A stretch of DNA of 64,000 nucleotides, taken from contig NZ_CP023000.1 in NCBI RefSeq assembly GCF_002277895.1, positions 124,001 to 188,000 on the forward strand, given 5' to 3'. This DNA is from Rhizobium sp. 11515TR (GTDB lineage Bacteria > Pseudomonadota > Alphaproteobacteria > Rhizobiales > Rhizobiaceae). The notes below the pieces were generated by a model. It had not been told where the DNA came from. It saw only the letters and a list, made by a program, of their open reading frames with translations, and did not search any database. Shown here in pieces: positions 44,125 to 52,627 of the stretch; position 1 is the stretch's first letter; each line of letters opens with the position of its first letter. Position numbers and translations under genes: made by a program.

Positions 44125-46059
44125 TCAGGATGTTTGCGTCTTAGAGGCAGGTCTGGTCGCTATATTCGCTGACTGGCTGTATGGGCTGCCCTCCGATTTG
44201 GACGGCCCAAGGGCACGCAATGCATTCAGGATAACTGCGACATCGATGACTTCCTGAAGTAAAGCACCGTGCAGCGGCGGCAAATAGCCAAATGCCGCGG
44301 CGATCATGCCGGCAACTGAAAGGCCAATCCCAGCAACCACGCTCTGGCGGGCGATCGCAACGGTCCGGCGGGCGACAACCAGGGCGGTTGCCAAAGGATC
44401 GAGTCGGTCCACGAGCAGTACGATGCTTGCCGCCTCCGAAGAGGCCGCCGCCCCACGCGCGCCTAATGCAACACCTACGTCGGCCGCCGCAAGTGCCGGC
44501 GCATCGTTGACGCCGTCACCCACCATCATCACCGGACCGAAGCTTTTCGCCGCGATAACGGCCTCCACTTTCGAAGCCGGTGTCTGTTCGCCAAGCACCT
44601 GTTCGATACCGAGGATGTTGCCGACGTTCGAGGCAACATCCAGGCGATCGCCTGAAGCAAGAACGATTTTCGCAATTCCGGCGCTGCGCAATCGCTGCAG
44701 AACGCTGATCGCCTCGGCGCGCACCGGATCGGACATTATGATATTTCCCGCGACAATACCGTCGATTGCGACTGTCACCGCAACTTCACCAGATCGGTGA
44801 TGATTTTCGAAGACATGGGAAGCACTTCGAGAACTTCGGCTTTTCACAAAGCGGCTATCACCGATCACGACGCGGCGTCCGTCGACCATTCCTTCAAGCC
44901 CGGCTCCGCCAACTTCCTCGACATTGGTTGGTGGCGACAGCCGCAGATTGCGCTCCTGCGCTCCCGCGATCAAAGCGGCAGCCATGACGTGGCTCGATGC
45001 TTGATCCAACGAAGCGGCAAGACGCAACAACTCGTCCTTATCGATCCAAGCGCTGCAGCCGACTGTTATGATTTGGGCTTTGCCGTGTGTGAGTGTGCCG
45101 GTCTTGTCGAGGACGGCAACCCGCACGCGGCTTAAGGCTTCAAGGGCGCTACCGTCTTTCACCAGGCAGCCTATCGAGGCACAGCGCGAGATACCCGACA
45201 TAAGCGCGACCGGTACGGCCAGGATAAGCGGGCAGGGCGTGGCAATGACGAGAACGGCAAGAGCACGTCGCGGATCGTCGGACAGCAACCAGGCCGACAA
45301 TGCTATCGTTACCGTCATGAGCAAAAATGCCAGGCCATAGCGGTCCGCAAGGCGTGCCATCGGCGCCTTGCTCTTCTGTGCCGCCTCGACGAGGCGTACG
45401 ACCGCAGCATATGTGCTCTCAGAGGCGGGGCGAAGTGCCTTGACAGTAAAGACGGGACCGATCGATGCGCTGCCGCTTAGCACCTCTTCACCAGCCCGAT
45501 GATCCACAGGGAGTGGCTCTCCCGTTAACGCAGACTCGTCAAGAATAGCGCGGGGAGACAGAAGAATACCATCGACGGGCAGCACTTCGCCTTGGCGGAT
45601 CATGATGTGATCGCCAGCAACTATCTTCTCGATGGGAGTTAGTTCCAACCGATCGCCAACATAGCGAAATGCGGTTCGTGCCACCCGTCCCATCAGTAAT
45701 GTCATCTCACGGGCGGCGCGGCCGGACGCATATCCCTCCAGCATCTGTCCACCTGCATACATCAGCGCGACGACGTTGGCTGCGAGGCTTTCGCCAAAGG
45801 AAAGGGCGAACGCCATCGACAGGGCTGCGACGATATCCAAACCGAAATCGCCGTGACGCAAGGAACGGAAGGTCTGAAGCAACAACGCGCCCAGGATCGG
45901 CAAGGTGGCGAGTGCCCAGACAAGGGAGGCAAGCGCGACGTTATCGACCAATACGAAGGTAATGCCTGCCAAAAGCCCGGATGCTGCAATCAGCACCAAA
46001 GATGATCCACTGGTTTTTACCAGGAAACCTACCGTGCTGGTCACGCTGGAGAATATCAT
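44125..46059 (-). CDS. Heavy-metal-type P-type ATPase (TPCPL subgroup)
   Basis: 644 residues, ATG 46059 with GGAG upstream. Order: membrane helices, actuator ('ESALTGEPLPVDHRAGEEVL'), 'VIATPCPLILAVPVALMSGI' in the membrane, phosphorylation site 'LDKTGTLTHGKAQI', hinge 'MVGDGVNDAPALAAADVG'. The metal-site triad is TPC rather than CPC, there is no N-terminal metal-binding domain, and the usual SEHP nucleotide motif is 'SSHVMA'. These traits mark a less studied P1B subgroup; the ion is unknown. A one-mismatch FixK box lies 82 bases upstream. Confidence 0.9.
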   Translation of the reverse strand: MIFSSVTSTVGFLVKTSGSSLVLIAASGLLAGITFVLVDNVALASLVWALATLPILGALLLQTFRSLRHGDFGLDIVAALSMAFALSFGESLAANVVALMYAGGQMLEGYASGRAAREMTLLMGRVARTAFRYVGDRLELTPIEKIVAGDHIMIRQGEVLPVDGILLSPRAILDESALTGEPLPVDHRAGEEVLSGSASIGPVFTVKALRPASESTYAAVVRLVEAAQKSKAPMARLADRYGLAFLLMTVTIALSAWLLSDDPRRALAVLVIATPCPLILAVPVALMSGISRCASIGCLVKDGSALEALSRVRVAVLDKTGTLTHGKAQIITVGCSAWIDKDELLRLAASLDQASSHVMAAALIAGAQERNLRLSPPTNVEEVGGAGLEGMVDGRRVVIGDSRFVKSRSSRSASHVFENHHRSGEVAVTVAIDGIVAGNIIMSDPVRAEAISVLQRLRSAGIAKIVLASGDRLDVASNVGNILGIEQVLGEQTPASKVEAVIAAKSFGPVMMVGDGVNDAPALAAADVGVALGARGAAASSEAASIVLLVDRLDPLATALVVARRTVAIARQSVVAGIGLSVAGMIAAAFGYLPPLHGALLQEVIDVAVILNALRALGPSKSEGSPYSQSANIATRPASKTQTS

Positions 46060-46141
46060 GATTGGCTCCGGTGGCTGAGTTTGTATCCGCTATGCTGGTG
46101 CGCTCGATCAGCTGATTAGAACCGTTTCCATCGAACAGACA

Positions 46142-46155
46142 TTGATCCGCCTCAA
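46142..46155. promoter_or_regulatory. Near-match FNR/FixK box
   Basis: TTGATCCGCCTCAA, one mismatch in the second half site, 82 bases before the P-type ATPase start. Spacing is as at the exact boxes. Confidence 0.55.
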
Positions 46156-46185
46156 TGCGGCCCGTTCCGAGAGACATGCGAATTT

Positions 46186-46217
46186 AAAAAAGAGCGGATG
46201 ATCGCGTCTTCCGCTCT
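46186..46217 (-). terminator. Rho-independent terminator of the glycosyltransferase unit
   Basis: On the minus strand an 8-base stem AGAGCGGA/TCCGCTCT with an 11-base loop is followed directly by a T run (A run at 46186-46190 on the plus strand). It lies 23 bases beyond the glycosyltransferase stop and separates that unit from the ATPase promoter. Confidence 0.8.
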
Positions 46218-46239
46218 GCGGCGGTTCGCAGCGTATTCG

Positions 46240-46995
46240 TCAAATATCGAGCGCATATTTAATCCGCCGCGAATAGTCGAGCGCACGTAGAACATGCGTC
46301 GATAATCGTCGTGCTCCCGAGAATTTTATCGCCCTATAGTCGGCTCTGGTTCCGATCTGCGTGTTTTGACTATGCTTGCTGAGTTCGACGATGTTTTCTC
46401 TCACCGTAAGAATATTGGCGCCGTGGTCCCATCCACGTTCCAAGGCGACATCAAAGGGGAGGGTCATGGTCCGCATTGCCGAGGTAATCGCGTGCGCGCC
46501 ATTGCGGGTGACGATGTAGCATGCAGCGGATCCCTGGGGACCGTGCAAACAACGGCCGATCTCATCTCCAGAAATCGTCGTGACGACCCGCCGGAACCCA
46601 CGGATTCTGTGGTTGAAGAGCTTGACGATGCCTGCAGTCGGCACCGCGGCAAGTATCTGCGAGGTCCGCTCCAGCAAATCGCCGACGATTTCGACGTCGT
46701 CCTCGATAACGATGGATGCCTCGAATGTGCTGGATAGGAACATGTCCACGGCGCGCAGGTGGCTTCGGTAGCAGCCGTACTCGCCCGGCAGCAATTGTCT
46801 ACCGCCATGTCTGAAAAAACCGGCGTGATCGACGTCGACATGGTTCATGGGAGCGACGTTACGCCCGTCAATGGCGGGAACCCGTGTGATATGAATACCA
46901 TGGGCGAGCGCCTGCGAGCGGATAGCTTTCCACCTGTCAACACATCTGGCCAGGTTAATGACATAGACACCGAGGCTCTCGGGCAAAACAACCAT
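46240..46995 (-). CDS. Glycosyltransferase family 25 protein
   Basis: 251 residues. GT25 signatures: 'LGVYVINLARCVDRWKAIRS' at the N-terminus, 'LLPGEYGCYRSHLRAVDMFL', and the acidic 'SIVIEDDVEIVGDLL'. This family adds galactose or related sugars to lipooligosaccharide or surface polysaccharide. Follows another GT25 gene by 3 bases; a terminator closes the pair. Sugar and acceptor unknown. Confidence 0.87.
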   Translation of the reverse strand: MVVLPESLGVYVINLARCVDRWKAIRSQALAHGIHITRVPAIDGRNVAPMNHVDVDHAGFFRHGGRQLLPGEYGCYRSHLRAVDMFLSSTFEASIVIEDDVEIVGDLLERTSQILAAVPTAGIVKLFNHRIRGFRRVVTTISGDEIGRCLHGPQGSAACYIVTRNGAHAITSAMRTMTLPFDVALERGWDHGANILTVRENIVELSKHSQNTQIGTRADYRAIKFSGARRLSTHVLRALDYSRRIKYALDI

Positions 46996-46998
46996 TGA

Positions 46999-47853
46999 TC
47001 AGTCACCTCTGCTCCCGTCCGTCAATGACAGGGGTTTTGTGCGGATTCCTGAGGAAAGGTTGTCCATTCTTCGTAAGAGGGCATGCTTTAGCAAAAGCCA
47101 CACCAATTGCCGAAGACGACAGATAAAACGTGATGCTTCTAGCCATGCGCGATAGGGCTGAACAGTCACGTAGCGCCATCGCGGCAAATGATAGGTTCGG
47201 CGTTTGGCCTGGATCTGGGACGGCAATCCGGTATCCTGGTTGATCGGCACAGGGAAGACAAAAGCGGCCTTGAGGCCCGCCAGATATTCAAGATCGAAGG
47301 CAAGATCGAATGGCAAACGCATCGGGACGAGCTTTTCGACAAACCAGGTTGCCGCGCGACGGTTGAGCAAATAGGCGCCCGATCCTTTCTCGCGAGTAAG
47401 CGCCACGGCAAGGGAACGTTGGGACGTCAAGTCGGCAAACGGGTACTTGCGACCGCGATTGACCGTCGAAAGCCGCAAGATGTCCCAATCGGCTTGCGCC
47501 TCGATTGCGGCCCTCAAGAGTTGTTTCAAGTCGGCGGGAAATTCGAGATCATCCTCCAGTATCAGGGCGAATTCTGACTGCGAGGCAAGCAGGCGCTTTG
47601 CGCAGTCAATATGGCTAAGGTAGCAGCCCGCCTCCGCGAGATTGCCCCTTCTTCCATGCAGAAGCCTGTAGGTTCCCTCGTGGAAGTGCCTGATGGGCAA
47701 TTCAAGCGCTTGCCCGTCGACGGCAGCAACTCGTTCGAACGGCAGTCGTATACCATCAAGCTTATCCTGCATGGCGGACAGGCGATCAGCGGCACGGTCG
47801 AGATTGATGAGATAAGTCTTCAGGGGAAGATCGCTAAGATCTTTGTCATTCAT
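46999..47853 (-). CDS. Glycosyltransferase family 25 protein
   Basis: 284 residues from ATG 47853, where homology to GT25 begins ('LKTYLINLDRAADRLSAMQD'); the frame is open to 48078 but the extension looks non-coding. 'HRRG..AEAGCYLSHIDCAK'-type region and 'FALILEDDLEFPADLKQLLR' are the sugar-nucleotide/metal sites. C-terminal basic tail. Same family as the next gene but clearly diverged, so not a recent duplicate. Likely cell-surface polysaccharide work. Confidence 0.85.
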   Translation of the reverse strand: MNDKDLSDLPLKTYLINLDRAADRLSAMQDKLDGIRLPFERVAAVDGQALELPIRHFHEGTYRLLHGRRGNLAEAGCYLSHIDCAKRLLASQSEFALILEDDLEFPADLKQLLRAAIEAQADWDILRLSTVNRGRKYPFADLTSQRSLAVALTREKGSGAYLLNRRAATWFVEKLVPMRLPFDLAFDLEYLAGLKAAFVFPVPINQDTGLPSQIQAKRRTYHLPRWRYVTVQPYRAWLEASRFICRLRQLVWLLLKHALLRRMDNLSSGIRTKPLSLTDGSRGD

Positions 47854-48218
47854 GTTAGGCGCTCGTTCCGACAAGAATGGTGGCGATTGTGTTTGTCGGA
47901 GCGGACATTGTTTGGCCTGGCTTACGGACGGCTTACAGAAACTTGTCAAAAAAGTGAAAATAGCCCTCAGGTTAGATTTCTGGGGCAAGTTTAGCTGGAG
48001 TGCCCAGCTCATCGCCCAAGCGGGAGTGATACGGAGGCTTTCCTCGTTCGTCCGCCGCCGGGATATCGAATGGGACATCGCGACGCGCGAAGCGGCAGGA
48101 TCAAGGCAGGTGCGGCAAAACGGATGCGAATAGGCGCCGCCTCGAATTCGCCAAGAACAAGGAGGCCTTTGCGTTAAAATCGCCCTACGGGATCAACGCG
48201 AAAGTTTTGGACTGGTTC

Positions 48219-48896
48219 ATGCGTGTGTTGCTCGTTGAAGACAATGCCAAGCTCGCTTCACTGACAAGCGAGGCAATGCGTTCGCATGGTTTTGCCGTCG
48301 ATTGGGTCAGTTCAGCCAGCGACGCCGAGGAAGCTATGTCCACGATCAGCTATGAGGCGGTCATTCTCGATCTTGGCTTGCCAGATCGCGACGGCCTGTC
48401 CTTGCTCGAACCTGTGCGTCGCCGGGCGCCCTCGACGCCTATTCTCATCCTGACGGCACGCGATGCCGCAAGTTCGATTATCGATGCGCTCGACAGGGGT
48501 GCCGATGACTATCTCGTCAAGCCCTTCGTTATGGGCGTGCTTATCTCGCGCGTCCGTGCCTTGATGCGTCGCCCAGCCCTACGCCATGATACGATCCTCA
48601 ACGAGCGCAACGTCCATCTTGATCTTTCACAGCATGTCGCCAAGGTCGGGGAGACCGAACTGCAGCTCAGTCGCCGCGAGTTCGCCGCGCTGGAATTGTT
48701 TCTTCGGAGATTCAACAGGGTCCTCTCCAAGGGCGAGGTCGAGGAGTCGATCTATGGCTTCGGCGAGGAACTGAGCTCCAACGCCGTCGAGGTTCTCATC
48801 CACCGATTGCGTAAAAAGCTCCAGGCTGCGGGTGCCGCGATCGATATCCATAACATGCGAGGTGTCGGCTATATGCTGACGGAGGGACGTTCATGA
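48219..48896 (+). CDS. OmpR/PhoB-family response regulator
   Basis: 225 residues from ATG 48219 (TTG 48207 in frame). Receiver 'MRVLLVEDNAKLASLTSEAM' with acceptor Asp in 'AVILDLGLPDRDG' and Lys in 'YLVKPFVMGV', then a winged helix ending 'HNMRGVGYMLTEGRS'. QseB/TctD-like. Overlaps the partner kinase gene by 4 bases. Confidence 0.92.
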   Translation: MRVLLVEDNAKLASLTSEAMRSHGFAVDWVSSASDAEEAMSTISYEAVILDLGLPDRDGLSLLEPVRRRAPSTPILILTARDAASSIIDALDRGADDYLVKPFVMGVLISRVRALMRRPALRHDTILNERNVHLDLSQHVAKVGETELQLSRREFAALELFLRRFNRVLSKGEVEESIYGFGEELSSNAVEVLIHRLRKKLQAAGAAIDIHNMRGVGYMLTEGRS

Positions 48897-50230
48897 CATT
48901 TGGCCGGCTGACGCTATTCAGGCGCCTCGTCGTTGCTATGTCTATCGTCGCACTGGTTGCAGTCTGTGCGAGTGTTGTTTTCTTGTACGTCCGTTTTCAA
49001 GCGGCCAACGATGCTTTTCGTGAAGAGACGCTCTCGACTTTCGCCCAAGACATGCAGCGCCAGTTCGCCTCAGATCCGCAACTTACCAGTGGGTCCGCAA
49101 CTGCCTTGAAAACGCGAATCAAGGAACTGAGCGGACAATTCGCCATCGTGACCGATACAGGGAGAGTTCTTGCCAGTTCTGAGACGTTGGGTCAGCCCCT
49201 GGTTCCTGTGTCAAACCAGAAGGTTCGGTACTTTTTGCTCCCGGGTCACGACAAAGTCAGAGCCCTTTTTGGCATTTCAATGCAGCTTGATGGCACTAAT
49301 CCCGTGCATTTCGTGCAAATCGCCTTCCCGCGGGAGCACGTCATTTTCGATACCGTATTGGAGGAGTTCGTTACCGACATCGCGTGGATATGGATTCCAT
49401 TTGTTTGTCTTCTTCTGCTGGTCAACATCCTCGTGCTGAAATTCGCACTGAAGCCATTGAGCCAGGCGGCGGAAGAGGCACGGCAAATCGGGCCCTCCAG
49501 CATAGCGGCGCGACTGACGGAAACCAGGATGCCGGAGGATGTGCTGGCATTGGTGAGCGCGGTCAACGAGGCGCTTGATCGCTTGCAGGCGGGCTTTCTG
49601 TCACTTGAGCAGTTTTCGAGCCATCTTGCCCATGAGCTTCGGACGCCGCTCGCGATTATCAAGGCTCGCCTTGCGCTCTCGCAAGATGCAATCGCACGGA
49701 AAGTCGAGGAGGATTTCGACGGTGTAGAGCGGCTGGTCAGTCAATTGGTCGATCGCGTCAGGGTCGGTGGCCTGCATTTTGAGGCAAGCGACCGGGTCGA
49801 TCTCGGCGATATCGGACAGCGGGCAGCGGCATTCCTTGCGCCGGTCATTCTTTCCAAGGGCCGCGACATCGAATTGCAGTCACCCTTAGAGCCGGTCGTG
49901 ATTAGCGGCGCGTTCGATTTTATCTTTCGAGCCCTGCGCAATCTTATTGAGAATGCACTGAACCATACGCCTCCGGGCACGACGATTACGGTGACGATCT
50001 TTCGATGCGGCATCACGGTCTCTGATTCCGGCCCAGGATATCCCGCCCGATGGCTCGAGCCGGTGGCGGTCGTCGGCAAACCCGACAGCGGAGCGGGTGG
50101 CCTCGGCCTTGGCCTGTCGATCGTGAAGGAGACGATGATTGCTCACGGAGGCGATCTCAAACTCACCAATTTGCCGGAGGGCGGAGCATCCGCGACAATG
50201 GAATTTCCAATCCATCAGAAAGCGATCTGA
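48893..50230 (+). CDS. Sensor histidine kinase (partner of upstream regulator)
   Basis: 445 residues: membrane helix at 12-33, periplasmic sensor of about 130 residues, second helix near 163-184, HAMP-like linker, HisKA with 'SSHLAHELRTPLAIIKARLA', and HATPase with 'LRNLIENALNHTPPGTTITV', 'VSDSGPGYP' and 'GGLGLGLSIVKET'. QseC/TctE-like class, which often answers metals, carboxylates or envelope stress. Signal not deducible. Confidence 0.92.
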   Translation: MTFGRLTLFRRLVVAMSIVALVAVCASVVFLYVRFQAANDAFREETLSTFAQDMQRQFASDPQLTSGSATALKTRIKELSGQFAIVTDTGRVLASSETLGQPLVPVSNQKVRYFLLPGHDKVRALFGISMQLDGTNPVHFVQIAFPREHVIFDTVLEEFVTDIAWIWIPFVCLLLLVNILVLKFALKPLSQAAEEARQIGPSSIAARLTETRMPEDVLALVSAVNEALDRLQAGFLSLEQFSSHLAHELRTPLAIIKARLALSQDAIARKVEEDFDGVERLVSQLVDRVRVGGLHFEASDRVDLGDIGQRAAAFLAPVILSKGRDIELQSPLEPVVISGAFDFIFRALRNLIENALNHTPPGTTITVTIFRCGITVSDSGPGYPARWLEPVAVVGKPDSGAGGLGLGLSIVKETMIAHGGDLKLTNLPEGGASATMEFPIHQKAI

Positions 50231-50364
50231 GAATGGAGCTTTCATGTTCCGCGGAGATTATCGTGACAGAACGCCGAGGCTTGGCCGTCGTCGGACTTGC
50301 TGATGCAACTCCTTTGCTCAGGCTACTGAGCTTCGGCCTTCTTTAGAAGGGCTCCACCAGTTCC

Positions 50365-50378
50365 TTGACCTCGATCAA
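50365..50378. promoter_or_regulatory. FNR/FixK box
   Basis: TTGACCTCGATCAA, exact match, 60 bases before the triple-BON gene start at 50439. Confidence 0.82.
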
Positions 50379-50438
50379 TGCCGCAGCCTTTGGCTAGTCC
50401 TATCCTTTTTCCGCTAACGGAATCTCAAGGAGACGGTC

Positions 50439-51086
50439 ATGGACGACATTGCTCTCAGACAAAATATTCTGGATGAACTGGAATTTGAGCCGAAAGTGGA
50501 TGCGGCCGAAATTGGTGTGACCGCCCGCGACGGCGTCATCACTCTCACCGGACGCGTTGCCACATATGCCGAGAAGGACGCAGCCGAGAAAGCCGCGAGG
50601 CGCGTCAAAGGCGTCCGCGCCATAGCCCAGGAAATAGACGTTCAAATCCTAGGTCCGCGGCGGACAGACGACGACGACATCGCCCGACGGGCTGTCAAAA
50701 TGGTAGACTGGAATATCTCCATTCCAAAGCAAATGGTGCAGATCCGCGTATGCAAGGGCGTCGTCACGCTTACCGGCGAGGTGGAATGGCAGTACCAAAA
50801 GAATGCCGCCGCCGCCGCTGTCAGGGATCTCGCCGGCGTCGTCGGCGTCTCCAATCTCATAGAGGTCGTTCCTGGCATCAGCGCCGGTGACGTCAAGAAG
50901 CGCATCGAAAATGCATTGGAACGCGATGCGGAATTGGAGGCGCAGGCGATTCAGGTCGATGTCTCCGGCGGCAAGGTCACCTTGAAGGGCAAGGTCAGGA
51001 CCTTGTTCGAGCGGCGCGCAGCGGAACGTGCCGCGTGGTCGGCGCCGGGCGTCTACGCACTCGATGATCAACTGTCCATCGGCTGA
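50439..51086 (+). CDS. Triple BON-domain protein
   Basis: 215 residues, ATG 50439 with AAGGAG upstream. Three BON domains in a row: 'AAEIGVTARDGVITLTGRVA', 'KQMVQIRVCKGVVTLTGEVE', 'AQAIQVDVSGGKVTLKGKVR', each followed by the 'A...V.GV' helix ('VKGVRAIAQEIDV', 'LAGVVGVSNLIEV', 'APGVYALDDQLSI'). No signal peptide, so cytoplasmic, unlike OsmY. Under a FixK box and followed by a small protein and Usp, suggesting a stress set. Confidence 0.9.
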   Translation: MDDIALRQNILDELEFEPKVDAAEIGVTARDGVITLTGRVATYAEKDAAEKAARRVKGVRAIAQEIDVQILGPRRTDDDDIARRAVKMVDWNISIPKQMVQIRVCKGVVTLTGEVEWQYQKNAAAAAVRDLAGVVGVSNLIEVVPGISAGDVKKRIENALERDAELEAQAIQVDVSGGKVTLKGKVRTLFERRAAERAAWSAPGVYALDDQLSIG

Positions 51087-51118
51087 TCGACTTTCGATAG
51101 AAGGAGGGATGTAAAACC

Positions 51119-51418
51119 ATGAGCACGGATTTCACACGAACGGAAGAAGCTCTGCTTGCCGGTGCCGGATATCCCCTCCCGCACCACCAGGATTGTGACT
51201 TTCGCCTCGACAGAGCAGACAGAGACAAATGGGAAATTACAATTGTGTCGTCCCGCGCTCAGGCGTGGGTTCATGATGAATTGTGCAATCCCCTCTGCCA
51301 GTGTCTGAGTGATAGCCTCAAGGTAGATATATTGGGTGCGGATCGTTTTCTGAAGCAGGTCCATGCCTTAGGCTTTCGAACCGAATTTGTCGGCACCGGC
51401 GGCAAGGATCTGTTCTGA
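51119..51418 (+). CDS. Hypothetical protein, 99 aa
   Basis: ATG 51119 with AAGGAGGG about eleven bases upstream. Soluble, with 'DKWEITIVSSRAQAWVHDEL' and three close cysteines (CNPLCQC). Not recognised. Lies between the triple-BON gene and Usp, 9 bases before the latter, probably one operon. Confidence 0.65.
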   Translation: MSTDFTRTEEALLAGAGYPLPHHQDCDFRLDRADRDKWEITIVSSRAQAWVHDELCNPLCQCLSDSLKVDILGADRFLKQVHALGFRTEFVGTGGKDLF

Positions 51419-51427
51419 GGTGGAGCT

Positions 51428-51856
51428 ATGTATAAGTCGGTTGTTTGTGCGGTTGGCCTCGGATCGAAGGAGAAAGCCGAGCATCTGATGCATACGGCTT
51501 CGCAGCTTCTCGATGCCGATGGAACCCTGCATGTCGCTCATACCGTCGAGCGCTTTCCCTCCCTTGTCCGGCAGGGGCCGGATGAATGGGCGGTCTCTGT
51601 CATCAGTGAGGCGGAAGAAAAGCTGTCGCTGCTTTGCAGAGAGCTTTCAATGCCAGCGCTTGTCCATGTTCGCACCGGTCGCGCCGCCGACACGGTGCTC
51701 GCCATTGCGATCGAAACAAAGGCCGATCTGATCGTGGTCGCTGCTCATACCATCGATGTTTTCGATCGGGTATTTGGATCCACCGTCGACCACATTGTCC
51801 ACCATGCGAAATGCTCCGTTCACATCGATCGGATTCCCTCGCCGCCGAAACAATAA
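51428..51856 (+). CDS. Universal stress protein, single UspA domain
   Basis: 142 residues, ATG 51428 with GAGGTGGAG upstream. UspA fold: 'MYKSVVCAVGLGSKEKAEHL' to 'DLIVVAAHTIDVFDRVFGST' and 'VDHIVHHAKCSVHIDR'. The nucleotide loop is partly degenerate (no G-2x-G), so ATP binding is uncertain. Last gene of the BON operon. Confidence 0.88.
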   Translation: MYKSVVCAVGLGSKEKAEHLMHTASQLLDADGTLHVAHTVERFPSLVRQGPDEWAVSVISEAEEKLSLLCRELSMPALVHVRTGRAADTVLAIAIETKADLIVVAAHTIDVFDRVFGSTVDHIVHHAKCSVHIDRIPSPPKQ

Positions 51857-52199
51857 ATATCCAACTTATTCAAAGGCTGGATTGCGTCCTCGCATTGGAG
51901 GCCCGATCGTACAAGCGTGGGCAAGAGGGCGTATGTTGCGGCCGTTCACGGCCATCGATCTCAAGGCATATGGTTTGACCTTTGACCTTCCAATCAACAG
52001 GATCGCGATCGACGAACCTGTCAAAAGCCTGTCATGGGAAGACGAAAGCAGTCTGCCGAGAAGATGTGGCCGTGCATTTCGCCGCAATTGCTCCCCTAGA
52101 TGTCAGGGCTCTTAGGAGCTGCTGTTTGGTCGTCGCCGTCAATTATGTGGTTGCAGCCAAACGTAACCCCTTTTTGGAAATCAACGAAAATTGAGCGCC
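51857..52199. other. Intergenic region before the cytochrome c gene
   Basis: About 340 bases. TTGAC and ATCAA half sites near 51977-51992 are six bases apart instead of four, so not counted as a FixK box. No gene seen. Confidence 0.4.
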
Positions 52200-52595
52200 A
52201 TGACAGATCCGCGAAAATCATCCTCCAAGCTTAATCGCTCTATCGGAGCCGGCCTTGTCCTTGCCGTGCTGGCGGGGCCGGCCGTGGCTGCCTCGCTCAA
52301 AAGTATCATGGGCAGCATGGGCGATAACACCACTTCAGCCAAGGCCGTGCTTGCCAACTTCGACAGCAAAGCCGCCGAGCAGGTCCTGCAGCGCTACGCG
52401 GCCGACGCCGAGGCCGCCGACGCCATGTTTGCCAACCAGAGCGGCGCCAAGGAGAAGGATCTCCATGCTCGCTTCAGCAAGATGGCCATGATTGCCGGTA
52501 CCGCGAGCCAGAAGGCGCGAGACAAAGCCTCGTTTCGCAAGGCATTCGTGGCCGTGGCAGCCGAATGCAAGTCCTGCCACACGGCTTACAAATAG
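52200..52595 (+). CDS. Class II-type cytochrome c (c-556/c-prime-like)
   Basis: 131 residues from ATG 52200 (TTG 52191 possible). Signal peptide at about 15-36 ('GAGLVLAVLAGPAVAA') then a four-helix bundle with the heme site 'CKSCHTAYK' at the very C-terminus, as in cytochrome c-prime and c-556. Periplasmic electron carrier. Paired with the cytochrome b561 gene 32 bases downstream, its probable electron partner in the membrane. Confidence 0.9.
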   Translation: MTDPRKSSSKLNRSIGAGLVLAVLAGPAVAASLKSIMGSMGDNTTSAKAVLANFDSKAAEQVLQRYAADAEAADAMFANQSGAKEKDLHARFSKMAMIAGTASQKARDKASFRKAFVAVAAECKSCHTAYK

Positions 52596-52627
52596 CTGCT
52601 GCAATCCTCCAGAATAGGAAATTCCCC

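Noticed and set aside
51977..51992. TTGAC and ATCAA half sites before the cytochrome c gene
   Set aside because: Spacer is six bases rather than four, so a dimeric FNR-type protein would not fit.
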